A stretch of DNA of 64,000 nucleotides from Candidatus Aphodovivens avistercoris (GCA_018710945.1 DVIW01000038.1:124001-188000), one strand, 5' to 3'. Shown: positions 34,193-43,131, numbered from the stretch's first letter. A program made the numbers and translations. Notes: a model not told the origin generated them from the sequence alone.

Positions 34193-34201
34193 GTTATGAG
34201 G
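34193..34201 (-). promoter_or_regulatory. CCTCATAAC motif upstream of the type A/B CoA-transferase operon
   Basis: The 9-mer CCTCATAAC reads on the minus strand 120-128 bp before the start at 34073. The identical 9-mer lies at 35886-35894 on the plus strand before the Mo-enzyme gene. Rest of 34074-34260: no gene; AT-rich, promoter-like. Confidence 0.5.
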
Positions 34202-34260
34202 TCATACCATCTGTATGCAGATAGGCGAAAGACCTGATGAAGGATAATGAGCGCCGCGCG

Positions 34261-35766
34261 CTACATCCTTTTCCTCTCGTAGCTGTCAATGAAGTCGAGG
34301 AGCTCCTGCTGCGAGTGGACACCCAGCTTCTGGTATACGGTGTAAATGTGGCTTTTGGCTGTGTTCGACGAGATCACCAGCTCCCGCTCGATCACCGATG
34401 CGTTTCTCCCCTTCGCCAGCATCGAAAGGACTTCCGTCTGTCGCGCCGAAAGCCCATGGTCCTCCGCGATGGACTTGATGAGGGCGCTGACAACGACTGC
34501 ATCGGAATACGACTGCCCCGATCCCCTCTTCTGGGTGGGAATGGTATAGGTCTCCGGCTTCTTCTCGAAATCGACGCTGCAGACCAATGTCACGAAAGCC
34601 AAGATGACAACAAATCCCCAGAACACGAGAGGCTTGCTTGCCTCGTCCAGCAAGCCGAACACCTCCAGTGCGGTCCAAAACCCCAACCCGCACGCCATTC
34701 CCACCACATTGGCCAAGCATTCTATGGAATACAGGAAGAAGAACCGCCCCTCGAAGGCGTTGGTGCATTTCAGAGTCTTCCTAACGCACTGATCGAGATG
34801 TAGCAGCAGGAAGGCGACCAGCAAAATGAGCGCCAGCACCAACAGCGGCTCGGAATCGAAGAAGAACACGACCCCTGCAGAAAGAAGCAGAAGGCACAGC
34901 AGGATCATCGCATTCGTGGGGATCGTGCGCCTGAAGACGAACAGGTTGGCGAAAAGCCACGCGCTAGCGATGAAGCACCCTCCTCCTAGGGCAAAAGCGA
35001 GGGCGCTTCCCGTCAGAGAATGCCCGGGAAGGTGGGCGAAGCATATGCCGTAGGCGATGCCGTACGCCCCCGTGAACACCACCAGCTTCACAAAGGACGT
35101 CCTCTTCTCGTACACGCGCTTCATGCTCACGAACGGAGGGAATTCATCTTCGAACATCAGCGACGCCTTCACGAAGCAGCCTGCAGACAGGAAGGGGAAC
35201 AAGGCTATCACGACGCGATCCGCCCCGACGGAGCTCAGGAACATGACGCAGAAGAACAGGAGGGATCCCGCAAACGACGCCACCATCGCGTGGAAGCCGA
35301 TGCGCCGCATGGGGAACACCGCCAACCGACAACCCCACACTAGGACGAGCCCGCCGTTCCCCGCTCCGGCGACCAGCCAAGATAGAAGAAGGATCCCATC
35401 GTCGGACAAGGGGATCACCAGCGGGACGAAATTCGAGAGGGACAGGACCGCCGAGGCGAAAGCCACACCTGCGTAGATCTTCCGACTGAAATGCACGAAT
35501 GTCCGGTTGAACACCAAAAGGAGCAGGAACACCAACGCGGCTCCGCCAAGGAACGCCATGACAAGGTAGTTCGCATCGAACGGACGATCGAACTGCGCAT
35601 AAGGCCGATAGATGACGTTCGCCAGCAAACCCGCCACGAACAAGGCGATGCCCGCTAGATCCGCAAACGAGAAGGCTGCCTGAAACTCGATTTTGGAGTT
35701 CTTGCTCGAATCCGAAAGCTCGACCGTCCTGCTCAAAGTGACGGAAATGCTTCTCCTGCCGTGCAT
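34261..35766 (-). CDS. membrane-bound LuxR-family regulator of the second island
   Basis: 501 residues: about twelve hydrophobic segments (residues 25-410), then a LuxR HTH (GLSARQTEVLSMLAKGRNAS, NTAKSHIYTVYQKLGVHS). The ATG at 35766 is preceded by GGGGAGG; an in-frame ATG at 35802 is less well supported. It lies between the two CoA-transferase pairs, read away from the Mo-enzyme operon. The shared CCTCATAAC motif on both sides (34193-34201 and 35886-35894) is a candidate binding site. By analogy with related Eggerthellaceae regulators it would sense the substrate in or near the membrane and activate the adjacent catabolic genes. Confidence 0.87.
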   Translation of the reverse strand: MHGRRSISVTLSRTVELSDSSKNSKIEFQAAFSFADLAGIALFVAGLLANVIYRPYAQFDRPFDANYLVMAFLGGAALVFLLLLVFNRTFVHFSRKIYAGVAFASAVLSLSNFVPLVIPLSDDGILLLSWLVAGAGNGGLVLVWGCRLAVFPMRRIGFHAMVASFAGSLLFFCVMFLSSVGADRVVIALFPFLSAGCFVKASLMFEDEFPPFVSMKRVYEKRTSFVKLVVFTGAYGIAYGICFAHLPGHSLTGSALAFALGGGCFIASAWLFANLFVFRRTIPTNAMILLCLLLLSAGVVFFFDSEPLLVLALILLVAFLLLHLDQCVRKTLKCTNAFEGRFFFLYSIECLANVVGMACGLGFWTALEVFGLLDEASKPLVFWGFVVILAFVTLVCSVDFEKKPETYTIPTQKRGSGQSYSDAVVVSALIKSIAEDHGLSARQTEVLSMLAKGRNASVIERELVISSNTAKSHIYTVYQKLGVHSQQELLDFIDSYERKRM

Positions 35767-35885
35767 GAGACCTCCCCTTCTCCGCTGCAACGTCACTTCC
35801 ATTCTTCCCATCGGCGATGCGGGAGACAACCTTCACGCATCATTATTGAGAACCGCGAACGCCTCTTCAGTACGAGAGCATGATC

Positions 35886-35914
35886 CCTCATAACCATCGC
35901 ATTATCCCCTCATG
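35886..35914 (+). promoter_or_regulatory. tandem CCTCAT motifs upstream of the Mo-enzyme operon
   Basis: CCTCATAAC (35886-35894) is followed 22 bp later, two helical turns, by CCTCATG (35908-35914), about 140-168 bp before the ATG at 36054. The surrounding 35767-36053 has no gene. Confidence 0.5.
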
Positions 35915-36053
35915 CTATCCGTTTTCCACGCCATCTCGCCAATGGATCCTAGTTAATGTGCCGCAGCGTCCAAAGTTAGCGAGTTCCGGAGGATGCCAAC
36001 GCGAAACGTCCCGCCTAGACTGCATCGCAACTCGACAAGTGAGAGGAGGACGC

Positions 36054-38246
36054 ATGACCGTCAAAAAGACGAGGACGATTTGCACCACCTGCCATACGCG
36101 GTGCGGCGCGATCGTCTACACGGAGGGGGACAAGATTATCAAGATCGAAGGCGATCCCGACAATCCCTTGTCCCGAGGATCGTTCTGCGGTAGCGGTATG
36201 TCGGAACGCGAGATCCACAACGACACCGAGCATCGCATCATCTACCCCATGAAACGCGTCGGAGAGCGCGGATCCGGGCAGTGGGAGCGCATCACCTGGG
36301 ACGAAGCGCTCACGACGATGACCGACAAAGTGCGCGAGATCCAAAAGGATTACGGGCCGGAATCCATCATCGTAGCCCAAGGAACAGGCAGAAGCTGGAA
36401 CCACTGGCATTGCCGCTTCGACTCAACCCTTGGCCAGGAGGGATGGGGCCTTATCCCCACGCACGTGTGCCTTATGCCGCACATTCTGCCGAATGCCCTG
36501 ACATTGGGCGTGTTCAGTCCAGGCGTCGGCCAGTACAACAAATCGAACATGAACGTCGTGTGGGGCCAGAGCCCTTGCAGCACGCTGCGATCCAGCATGA
36601 AGACGATTCTCGGCAGGAAGAAGGCAGGCGGTAAACTGCTGGTCATCGACATCCGCTACACCGATTTCGCCAAGAACGCCGACCTGTATATCCGCCCGCG
36701 CCCCGGCACCGACGGCGCGCTGGCGCTGGGGATCATGAACCAGATCATCGAGAAGGGCTATTACGACCGCGACTGGATCGACAAATGGACCTACGGTTTC
36801 GACGAGCTAGCCGAGCGCGTGAAGGAGTGGACCCCGGAGAAAACCTCCGAGATAACCTGGGTTCCCGCCGAGCAGATCGTCGAAGCGGCGGAGATGCTGG
36901 GGACGAACGGCCCCACTTCGTTCCTCATCTCGCTTGGGCCCGGCTGCATGCATACCAACGCGATCCAAAACGGTCGCGCTATCGCCTGCCTCCAAGGCTT
37001 GCTGGGCCATCTCGACGTGAAAGGCGGCCTGCCCATCAACATGGCATTCGATGTCATGCTGGACGACCGGATCACGCTGTGGGATCCCGAGAAGAACCCG
37101 GGGCGCGAAGACCTGTTCGTCTTCGGCGGCGACCGCAAGCCTTTGTTCAAGTTCTTCGGACGGGCCGCCGAGCCCCGTTCGGTGTGGAAGGCGATCATCA
37201 CAGAGGAACCGCGTCCGGTGAAGATGCTTGTCATGGTCGCGAACGATCCTTTGCTCTGCTATGAGGATTCGAACCTCGTTCACGAAGCGCTCACCAGCCC
37301 CAACGTCGATCTGATCGTGTCGAAGGACTTCTACATTTCCCCGTCTTCCAAATACGCCGACATCCTGCTCCCCTCTTCCGACTGGGCCGAGCGCGACACC
37401 ATCGACGAAGAATACTTCGGGAACAACGTCTTCGCAGCGCAGCGTGCGGTAGACCCGCCGGGAGAGTGCTGGGACGATTGGAAGTTCTTCCTAGAGTGGG
37501 GCAAGCGGCTGAACCCCGAGCAGTGGCCATGGAAGGACGAGAAGGAGATGGTGCTTTGGCGCCACAAGGAGTTCTACGGCTTCGACCACACCTGGGAGGA
37601 ATACGTGGAGGGCGCCTACTGGCCCACCATCGACCCCAGCCAGCGCGCTTGGAAGAAATACGAGAAAGGCATGCTGCGCCCCGACGGCCAGCCCGGTTTC
37701 AATACCGCGACGGGCCGCATAGAGTTCTGGTGCAACACCTTGGCCGCCTTCGGATACGATCCCCTGCCGGACTACACCGAGCCCATGGAAAGCCCTTATT
37801 CGCAACCGGAACTTGCCAAGGAATACCCGTTCATTCTCACCACGGGGCATCGGCTGTACTCCTTCTTCCACTCGGCATGGACGAACATCCCCGCGCAACG
37901 CGAGCTGTACCCCTACCCATTCGTGGTCATCAATCCCAAGGATGCCAAGAAGCTCGACATCTCCGAAGGCGAATGGGTCACCATCGAGACCCTGCGCGGC
38001 GCGGTTTCCGCCAAGGCGCGCGTCACCTACGAGATCGGCGAAGGCGTGATAGCCCTTCCCCGCCCCGGCTGGCGCGATCCATGTCCCGAGCTCGGACTCC
38101 CCGGATACAGCTGGGATGGCGCGAACCCCAACGTGCTCATCCCCTCGGAACCCTCGGAACCGGCATACGGCGCAACGGCGATGAGATCGTGCCTGTGCCG
38201 CGTGAAGAAGGGTATGAAGGAAGGGATGGTTGAGATCTATGACTAA
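36054..38246 (+). CDS. molybdopterin oxidoreductase (DMSO-reductase family), cytoplasmic
   Basis: 730 residues. An N-terminal [4Fe-4S] site is formed by Cys10, Cys13, Cys17 and Cys45 (TICTTCHTRC, GSFCGSG). The molybdopterin domains follow, and a C-terminal dinucleotide-binding domain has INPKDAKKLDISEGEWVTIE and PRPGWRD. A candidate Mo ligand is Cys139 in PTHVCLMPH. There is no Tat signal, so unlike many Eggerthella homologues it stays in the cytoplasm. The ATG at 36054 has GAGAGGAGGA. Its stop overlaps the ferredoxin gene, and two CoA-transferase genes follow. It could be a reductase, dehydroxylase or a non-redox hydratase/hydroxytransferase of the acetylene-hydratase kind; the substrate is unknown, perhaps a CoA ester. 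Confidence 0.9.
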   Translation: MTVKKTRTICTTCHTRCGAIVYTEGDKIIKIEGDPDNPLSRGSFCGSGMSEREIHNDTEHRIIYPMKRVGERGSGQWERITWDEALTTMTDKVREIQKDYGPESIIVAQGTGRSWNHWHCRFDSTLGQEGWGLIPTHVCLMPHILPNALTLGVFSPGVGQYNKSNMNVVWGQSPCSTLRSSMKTILGRKKAGGKLLVIDIRYTDFAKNADLYIRPRPGTDGALALGIMNQIIEKGYYDRDWIDKWTYGFDELAERVKEWTPEKTSEITWVPAEQIVEAAEMLGTNGPTSFLISLGPGCMHTNAIQNGRAIACLQGLLGHLDVKGGLPINMAFDVMLDDRITLWDPEKNPGREDLFVFGGDRKPLFKFFGRAAEPRSVWKAIITEEPRPVKMLVMVANDPLLCYEDSNLVHEALTSPNVDLIVSKDFYISPSSKYADILLPSSDWAERDTIDEEYFGNNVFAAQRAVDPPGECWDDWKFFLEWGKRLNPEQWPWKDEKEMVLWRHKEFYGFDHTWEEYVEGAYWPTIDPSQRAWKKYEKGMLRPDGQPGFNTATGRIEFWCNTLAAFGYDPLPDYTEPMESPYSQPELAKEYPFILTTGHRLYSFFHSAWTNIPAQRELYPYPFVVINPKDAKKLDISEGEWVTIETLRGAVSAKARVTYEIGEGVIALPRPGWRDPCPELGLPGYSWDGANPNVLIPSEPSEPAYGATAMRSCLCRVKKGMKEGMVEIYD

Positions 38247-38580
38247 CGAGGAGAAGAAGCCCATCGGGATGCTGCTCGATTACGAGATGTGCTCGGGCTG
38301 CTATACCTGCCAGACCGCCTGCAGGGAAACCAACCACTACGGCTACGACGAGCAGTGGATGCAGGTAATTCGCAGGGATCCCTATTTCGTCGACGGCAAA
38401 CTGCGCATGTACCATCTGGTAGCTCCCAGTTTGGACAAATGCGCCCAATGCTACGAGAACGATCCCGACACCCTCTGCACGAAAACCTGCTCTTCCGCCG
38501 CGCTGTTCGTCGGTCCTGTCGACGAGCTGCTCCCCGAGATGCAGGGACGCAACGCCGCGCTGTTCGTGGCGGCATCGTAA
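38239..38580 (+). CDS. ferredoxin-type small subunit of the Mo enzyme
   Basis: 113 residues. The clusters are indicated by CSGCYTCQTAC (about residues 22-32) and CAQCYENDPDTLC with a following CTKTC (about 71-87), enough for two [4Fe-4S] sites but shorter than the usual four-cluster DmsB-type subunits. It overlaps the Mo-enzyme stop by 8 bp, so production is coupled one to one. It probably passes electrons between the Mo subunit and a soluble donor or acceptor; no membrane anchor gene follows. 38581-38715 carries only weak hairpins. Confidence 0.88.
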   Translation: MTNEEKKPIGMLLDYEMCSGCYTCQTACRETNHYGYDEQWMQVIRRDPYFVDGKLRMYHLVAPSLDKCAQCYENDPDTLCTKTCSSAALFVGPVDELLPEMQGRNAALFVAAS

Positions 38581-38715
38581 AACGATTGGAGGAGGGCCGA
38601 AAAACGGACCCTCTTCCAATGCTTCGGGCATACCGCAAGAAGGCAGATCTTCGCGCGGCATGCCCGGATCCCGCGCGAAAGCGCGGATTCCATACTTCGA
38701 CAGAACGGAGGCACC

Positions 38716-39933
38716 ATGGCACACAAGGCATTCGAAGGCATCCGGGTCATCGAGCTGGCGGAGAGCGTGGGCGTTGCCTACGCCGGCAAGCTCCTTGCCG
38801 ATCTGGGTGCCGAAGTCATTAAAGTGGAGAAGCCCGGCGAGGGCGATCCCGCACGCCACCGCGAACCGTTCGCGGGAGGAACGCCGGACAAGGAGAAAAG
38901 CCTTCTGTTCGCCTACGCGAACACGAACAAGAAAAGCGTCGCCGTCGACACGTCCGTCGAAGAAGGCGCCGCGTTGGTGCGCAAGCTCGTCTGCACCGCC
39001 GACGTGTTCCTACGGGAGGGCTTGCCCGAGACCTTCGACGGCAACGGCCTTTCCTGGGAATCGCTTAGCAAGGACAACCCGAAGCTGATCCTGTCCTCCA
39101 ACACGCCGTTCGGCGAAAGCGGGCCGTACCGCAACTACGCATCGACGCCGTTCACCCTTGCTCACATGACCGGGAATTGCGCCCTTTACCCGCACGGAAC
39201 CGGAGACGAGGAGCGTGCGCCTGTCATCCTCGGCGGCAATTTCGAGGAATACGACACGGGAGTGGCAGTTGCCTCGGGCGTCGTCGGGTCGCTTATCTGG
39301 CGGCTGCGCAGCGGCAAGGGGCAATACATAGAGAACTCGTCGTACGAGGCGCGTCTGATGAGCCTGCCGTCCGAGAACTCCGCCTATCCGGTATTCGGCG
39401 TCAACTTCAACCGTTCGGGGGCCACGCAGCGCCTGCAGGCAAGCTTGTCCTTCCCCACCAAGGACGGATGGCTGTGCCCCTTCCTCACCACGCCGAAGGA
39501 CTTCGCCAATATGGCAGATATCATCGGAAAGCCCGAATGGAAAGACGAGGAGTGGTTCACCGACGTCCCGCAGCGCCAAGCGAATTGCGAGAAGATCATG
39601 GAAGCCATGCGTGAGTGGAGCAAGGATCTCACCACCGCCGAAGCCGTGGATATCTGCCAGTCGCGCCGTGTCCCCATCGGCCCGGTGGCAACACCCAAAG
39701 ACGTCGTCGAGTCCGAGCAGTACAACCAGCGCGGCTTCTTCACCGAGATCGATCACCCCGCCATAGGCAAAGCGAAATTCCCCGGCAGGCCAGCGGTGCT
39801 CTCCGAAACGCCTTTCTCTTACGACCATGCCGCACCTTTGCTGGGCGCCGACACCGAGGAGATCCTGAAGGAAGTCGCCGGCGTTTCAGACGATCAATTC
39901 AACAGCCTTGCCCAGAGCAAGGTCATCGGGTAA
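38716..39933 (+). CDS. family III CoA-transferase, subunit type A (copy 2)
   Basis: 405 residues, CaiB/BaiF fold, paralogue of 32862-34073 along its whole length. The active-site region reads FGESGPYRNYASTPFTLAHM, with Pro145 at the usual Asp position. The ATG at 38716 has ACGGAGG. It lies 135 bp behind the ferredoxin gene and 9 bp before the type B gene, so copy 2 of the A/B pair belongs to the Mo-enzyme operon while copy 1 belongs to the transporter operon. Confidence 0.88.
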   Translation: MAHKAFEGIRVIELAESVGVAYAGKLLADLGAEVIKVEKPGEGDPARHREPFAGGTPDKEKSLLFAYANTNKKSVAVDTSVEEGAALVRKLVCTADVFLREGLPETFDGNGLSWESLSKDNPKLILSSNTPFGESGPYRNYASTPFTLAHMTGNCALYPHGTGDEERAPVILGGNFEEYDTGVAVASGVVGSLIWRLRSGKGQYIENSSYEARLMSLPSENSAYPVFGVNFNRSGATQRLQASLSFPTKDGWLCPFLTTPKDFANMADIIGKPEWKDEEWFTDVPQRQANCEKIMEAMREWSKDLTTAEAVDICQSRRVPIGPVATPKDVVESEQYNQRGFFTEIDHPAIGKAKFPGRPAVLSETPFSYDHAAPLLGADTEEILKEVAGVSDDQFNSLAQSKVIG

Positions 39934-39942
39934 GGAGCTGAC

Positions 39943-41187
39943 ATGACCGACACCATCCTCAAAGGCATCCGCGTCCTGGACTTCGGCACCTACCTCGCCG
40001 GAGCCGCGACCACCATGCACCTCGCTCGCCTTGGCGCCGAGGTGATTAAGATCGAGCACCCAACCCGCCCGGACGGAGGGCGTTTCTTCTCCACCTCCCC
40101 CGGCGTGAAGCCGCCCGATCCGCGCGTGGGTTCCCAGCTTTTCGACACGGGGAACGTGGGCAAACTGGGAATGTCCATCGACCTATCCAAGCCTGAAGGC
40201 AAGGAAGTGCTGACGGAGCTGATCAAGCAGGCTGACGTGTTCTACGAGAACATGGTCCCGGGATCGATGGCGAAGCACGGCTTCGACTACGAGCACGTTC
40301 GCGAGATCAAACCCGACATCATCTACGTCTCTTCATCCTCTTGCGGACAGGAAGGGCCATTCCGCAATTTCGTGGGATACGCCGCCACGTTCGCGAACAT
40401 GTCCGGCTTGGGGGCGTTGACCGGATACGAAGGATCCCGCCCGAGCATCTTCGTGGGCTCCATCGACATGCGCAGCGCCAACATCGGCTTGGTGGCCATC
40501 TTGGCGGCAATCTACCATCACGAGATCACCGGCGAGGGGCAGTTCGTCGATATCGCCTCCGTCGAGGCGATCGCCTCCCATTTGGGCGATGTGTATCTCG
40601 ACTACACGGTGAACGGGCATGAGCAGGGCCGCATGGCGAACAAGCGCTCCGGTTTCGCCCCGCAGGACGCCTACCCGGCACTTGGAGACGACCGTTGGAT
40701 CGCCATATCCGTCCAGACCGAAGACCAGTGGCGCAACCTCTGCGAGGCGATGGGGCAACCCGAACTAGCGGATGATGCCCGCTTCTCCAGCTATGAAGCG
40801 CGCGTCGAGAATGCCGCTGCGCTGGATGCCATCATCTCCGCATGGACAAGCGGCATCGACCGCGATGAGATCGTGAAGCAATTGCAGGAGAGGAACGTCC
40901 CCTCGTCGCCGAGCCTGAACGGCGAGGGAGTATGGACCAACGAGCATTGCCGAGCGCGTGGGGTGCACGTCCCCATCGAGCACCGCGAGCTGGGCACCGA
41001 TTACACGATGTGCCCGCCGTGGCGCTTCAGCGAAACCCCGGCATCGTTCAGCCACCCGGCGCCGATGCTGGGCGAGCACACCACCATGCTCCTCAAGGAT
41101 CTTCTCCATATGACCGACGCCCAGCTTGACGAGCTGGCGGAGAAGCGCGCGATTCGCCGCGTGTTCGATTACGACAACCCGTTCTAG
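39943..41187 (+). CDS. family III CoA-transferase, subunit type B (copy 2)
   Basis: 414 residues, paralogue of 31597-32844, with GIRVLDFGTYLAGAATTMHL at the start and CGQEGPFRNFVGYAATFANM in the active-site region; Ala147 replaces the catalytic Asp. The ATG at 39943 follows AAGGAG. It is the last gene of the plus-strand unit Mo enzyme, ferredoxin, type A, type B, closed by the terminator at 41218-41249. A and B are in the same order in both operons, which supports an A-B complex with a fixed ratio. Confidence 0.88.
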   Translation: MTDTILKGIRVLDFGTYLAGAATTMHLARLGAEVIKIEHPTRPDGGRFFSTSPGVKPPDPRVGSQLFDTGNVGKLGMSIDLSKPEGKEVLTELIKQADVFYENMVPGSMAKHGFDYEHVREIKPDIIYVSSSSCGQEGPFRNFVGYAATFANMSGLGALTGYEGSRPSIFVGSIDMRSANIGLVAILAAIYHHEITGEGQFVDIASVEAIASHLGDVYLDYTVNGHEQGRMANKRSGFAPQDAYPALGDDRWIAISVQTEDQWRNLCEAMGQPELADDARFSSYEARVENAAALDAIISAWTSGIDRDEIVKQLQERNVPSSPSLNGEGVWTNEHCRARGVHVPIEHRELGTDYTMCPPWRFSETPASFSHPAPMLGEHTTMLLKDLLHMTDAQLDELAEKRAIRRVFDYDNPF

Positions 41188-41217
41188 GGATTCGAATCAC
41201 GCACTCGACGCTCAACC

Positions 41218-41249
41218 GGGGCGCAGCGGAACCATGTCCGCTGCGCCCC
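41218..41249 (+). terminator. terminator of the Mo-enzyme/CoA-transferase operon
   Basis: Perfect 13-bp arms GGGGCGCAGCGGA and TCCGCTGCGCCCC with a 6-nt loop; only a short TT follows. Confidence 0.7.
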
Positions 41250-41359
41250 TTCCGTCCGCAGCCGCCGCTAACTGCTTGGCGACCTTGCTCCAACTCCCTC
41301 AAAGCGAGAAAAGGGGCTGTCTATTTCTCGCTCTTCTTCTCGCGAAGCGCTTTGGCGCC

Positions 41360-42484
41360 CTACGCCTCGGGGATGGCGCCTTCGCAGGTGAAGCCCTTCC
41401 AGGACGGCTCGCCGGTGAAGGTCATGACCTCCTCGGCACCGGTCAGCGCGCGCACGGCGCCGGCCGCGCAGCCTTCCATCTCGAAGTCGCCGCCGTAGAT
41501 CTTGATGGGGGCGATCCAGCTCACGCGCTCGGAGATGTAGTCGGTGAAGTACTTGTCGTTGCTCACGCCGCCGGTCAGCACGATGCCGTCCACCTGGCCC
41601 TTCAGCGCTGCGGCGAAGCCGCCGATGGCCTTCGCCACCTGGTAGGCCATGGCCTCGTAGACGATCTTGGCCCACTCGTCGCCGGCCTCGATGCGCTTGT
41701 CGATCTCCATGGCGTCATCGGTGCCCAGAAGCCCCTTCAGGCCGCCGGTCTTGCCGATGACCCCGTCCACTTCCTTCTTGTCGTGCTCGCCGTTGAAGCA
41801 CAGCTTCACGACCGGCTTCAGCGGCACGTCGCCCGAGCGGTTCGGAGCGAAGGGGCCCGAGCCCTCCAGCACGTCGTTCGTGTCGATCATGCGCCCGTGG
41901 TTGTGTGCCGCCACGGACAGGCCGCCGCCCACGTGCGCCACGATGACGTTTACTTCCTCGTACTTCTTGCCCAGCTCGGCCGCGCAGCGCATCGCCGTCT
42001 CCTTCTGGTTCAGGCAGTGCACGTGGCTCTTGCGGTACACGCCCGGGTAGCCGGTGATGCGCGAGACGTCCTCGAGCTCGTCGGTGTCGGGCTGGTTCAC
42101 CGCATAGGCGGGCTTGCCCACCTGCTGCGCCAGGTCGAACAGGATGGGTGCGCCCAGGATGGCCGGGTGGTTGGGGCCGCACTCGATCACGAAGTCGCAC
42201 GCCTTCTCGTCGATCTTGAAGATGCCGCCCACCGTGGGGCCCATGCCGCCGCAGTAGCCGGAGAACGCGTCGATGTCGGACAGCTGCAGGCCGTGGGCCG
42301 CCAGCTCGTCCATCACGCACTGCGTGCGCCAGGCGCGCTGGTCCTTCGCCTGCGCGAACTTCCCCAGTTCTTCGGCGGTGTGCTTGATGTTCGCCTTGAA
42401 CACCTGCTCGTCGCCCTTGAACACGGCGACCTTCGTGGACGTGGACCCCGGCGAGAGGGTCAGGATGGTGTAAGCTTCTGCCAT
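41360..42484 (-). CDS. buk: butyrate kinase-type acyl kinase
   Basis: 374 residues of the acetate/butyrate kinase (ASKHA) family, with the N-terminal phosphate loop LTLSPGSTSTKVAVF, VIVAHVGGGLSVAAHNHGR in the middle and GIVLTGGVSNDKYF near the C-terminus. The VxGG-type motifs and length match Buk rather than AckA (compare 62635). It converts an acyl phosphate and ADP to the acid and ATP. The ATG at 42484 has GAAGGAG. It stands alone, transcribed against the preceding operon; with the phosphotransacylase at 16545 it could recover ATP from short or branched acyl-CoA made by the islands. Acyl specificity is not certain. Confidence 0.88.
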   Translation of the reverse strand: MAEAYTILTLSPGSTSTKVAVFKGDEQVFKANIKHTAEELGKFAQAKDQRAWRTQCVMDELAAHGLQLSDIDAFSGYCGGMGPTVGGIFKIDEKACDFVIECGPNHPAILGAPILFDLAQQVGKPAYAVNQPDTDELEDVSRITGYPGVYRKSHVHCLNQKETAMRCAAELGKKYEEVNVIVAHVGGGLSVAAHNHGRMIDTNDVLEGSGPFAPNRSGDVPLKPVVKLCFNGEHDKKEVDGVIGKTGGLKGLLGTDDAMEIDKRIEAGDEWAKIVYEAMAYQVAKAIGGFAAALKGQVDGIVLTGGVSNDKYFTDYISERVSWIAPIKIYGGDFEMEGCAAGAVRALTGAEEVMTFTGEPSWKGFTCEGAIPEA

Positions 42485-42705
42485 TGGTGCTCCACTCCTT
42501 CACTCGATTCGTGCTTCGATGAGCTTTTGGCTTGCGCAGGAGGCTCCGCCGAGGCGGGGCCGTCGCACCCGGCGAGCCGTGCCGGATGCGACTCCATTCT
42601 TATCGGTTTCCCGCGCGCCCCGCATTGGAGTGCAGCACAAAGCATGGAAGCGAAGCTCAGCCGAAACGCCGCACCGGCGATCCCGCGCCAGCGCCGCAGC
42701 TAACC

Positions 42706-43131
42706 CTACGCCGCCTCTGACCGCGCCCTCCGCTCGCTCGCGCTCACGATGCCGTAGAGCACCAGCGAGGTGACGTAGCCGATAATCACCAGGTACGCGT
42801 AGGTCTGCAGCCACACGTCCACCACGGGGCGGCCGGCCGCCTGGATGCAGGCCATGGTGAAGGAGATGCAGGTCACGTAGATGAAGTTCTCCACGAAGAT
42901 GGACCAGATGAAGCGCCCCTTGCGGCCCTCGAGCGGCTTCGACAGCGCGCGCCCGATGGTGGGCACGGGAACGATCAGCTGGATGACCACGTTGGTGGCG
43001 AACGCCGAGCACGTGCCCGGGTACCATGCGGGGAGGGTGATCTGCGCGCCGGTGAGCAGCATCGCCGAGGTGTTGATGACGATAGCCAGCACGATGTCCT
43101 GCAGGATGACGGTCCTCGTCCACGGGCTCAT
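42706..43131 (-). CDS. four-helix integral membrane protein of unknown function
   Basis: 141 residues, four predicted helices (around residues 8-28, 42-60, 75-100, 108-132) with a basic loop PLEGRKGR between the second and third. The ATG at 43131 overlaps the stop of the upstream esterase gene (ATGA) and its GGGAGG site lies inside that gene, so translation is coupled. No catalytic motif is seen; a transport or anchoring role for the esterase is possible. 42485-42705 shows no further gene. Confidence 0.75.
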   Translation of the reverse strand: MSPWTRTVILQDIVLAIVINTSAMLLTGAQITLPAWYPGTCSAFATNVVIQLIVPVPTIGRALSKPLEGRKGRFIWSIFVENFIYVTCISFTMACIQAAGRPVVDVWLQTYAYLVIIGYVTSLVLYGIVSASERRARSEAA

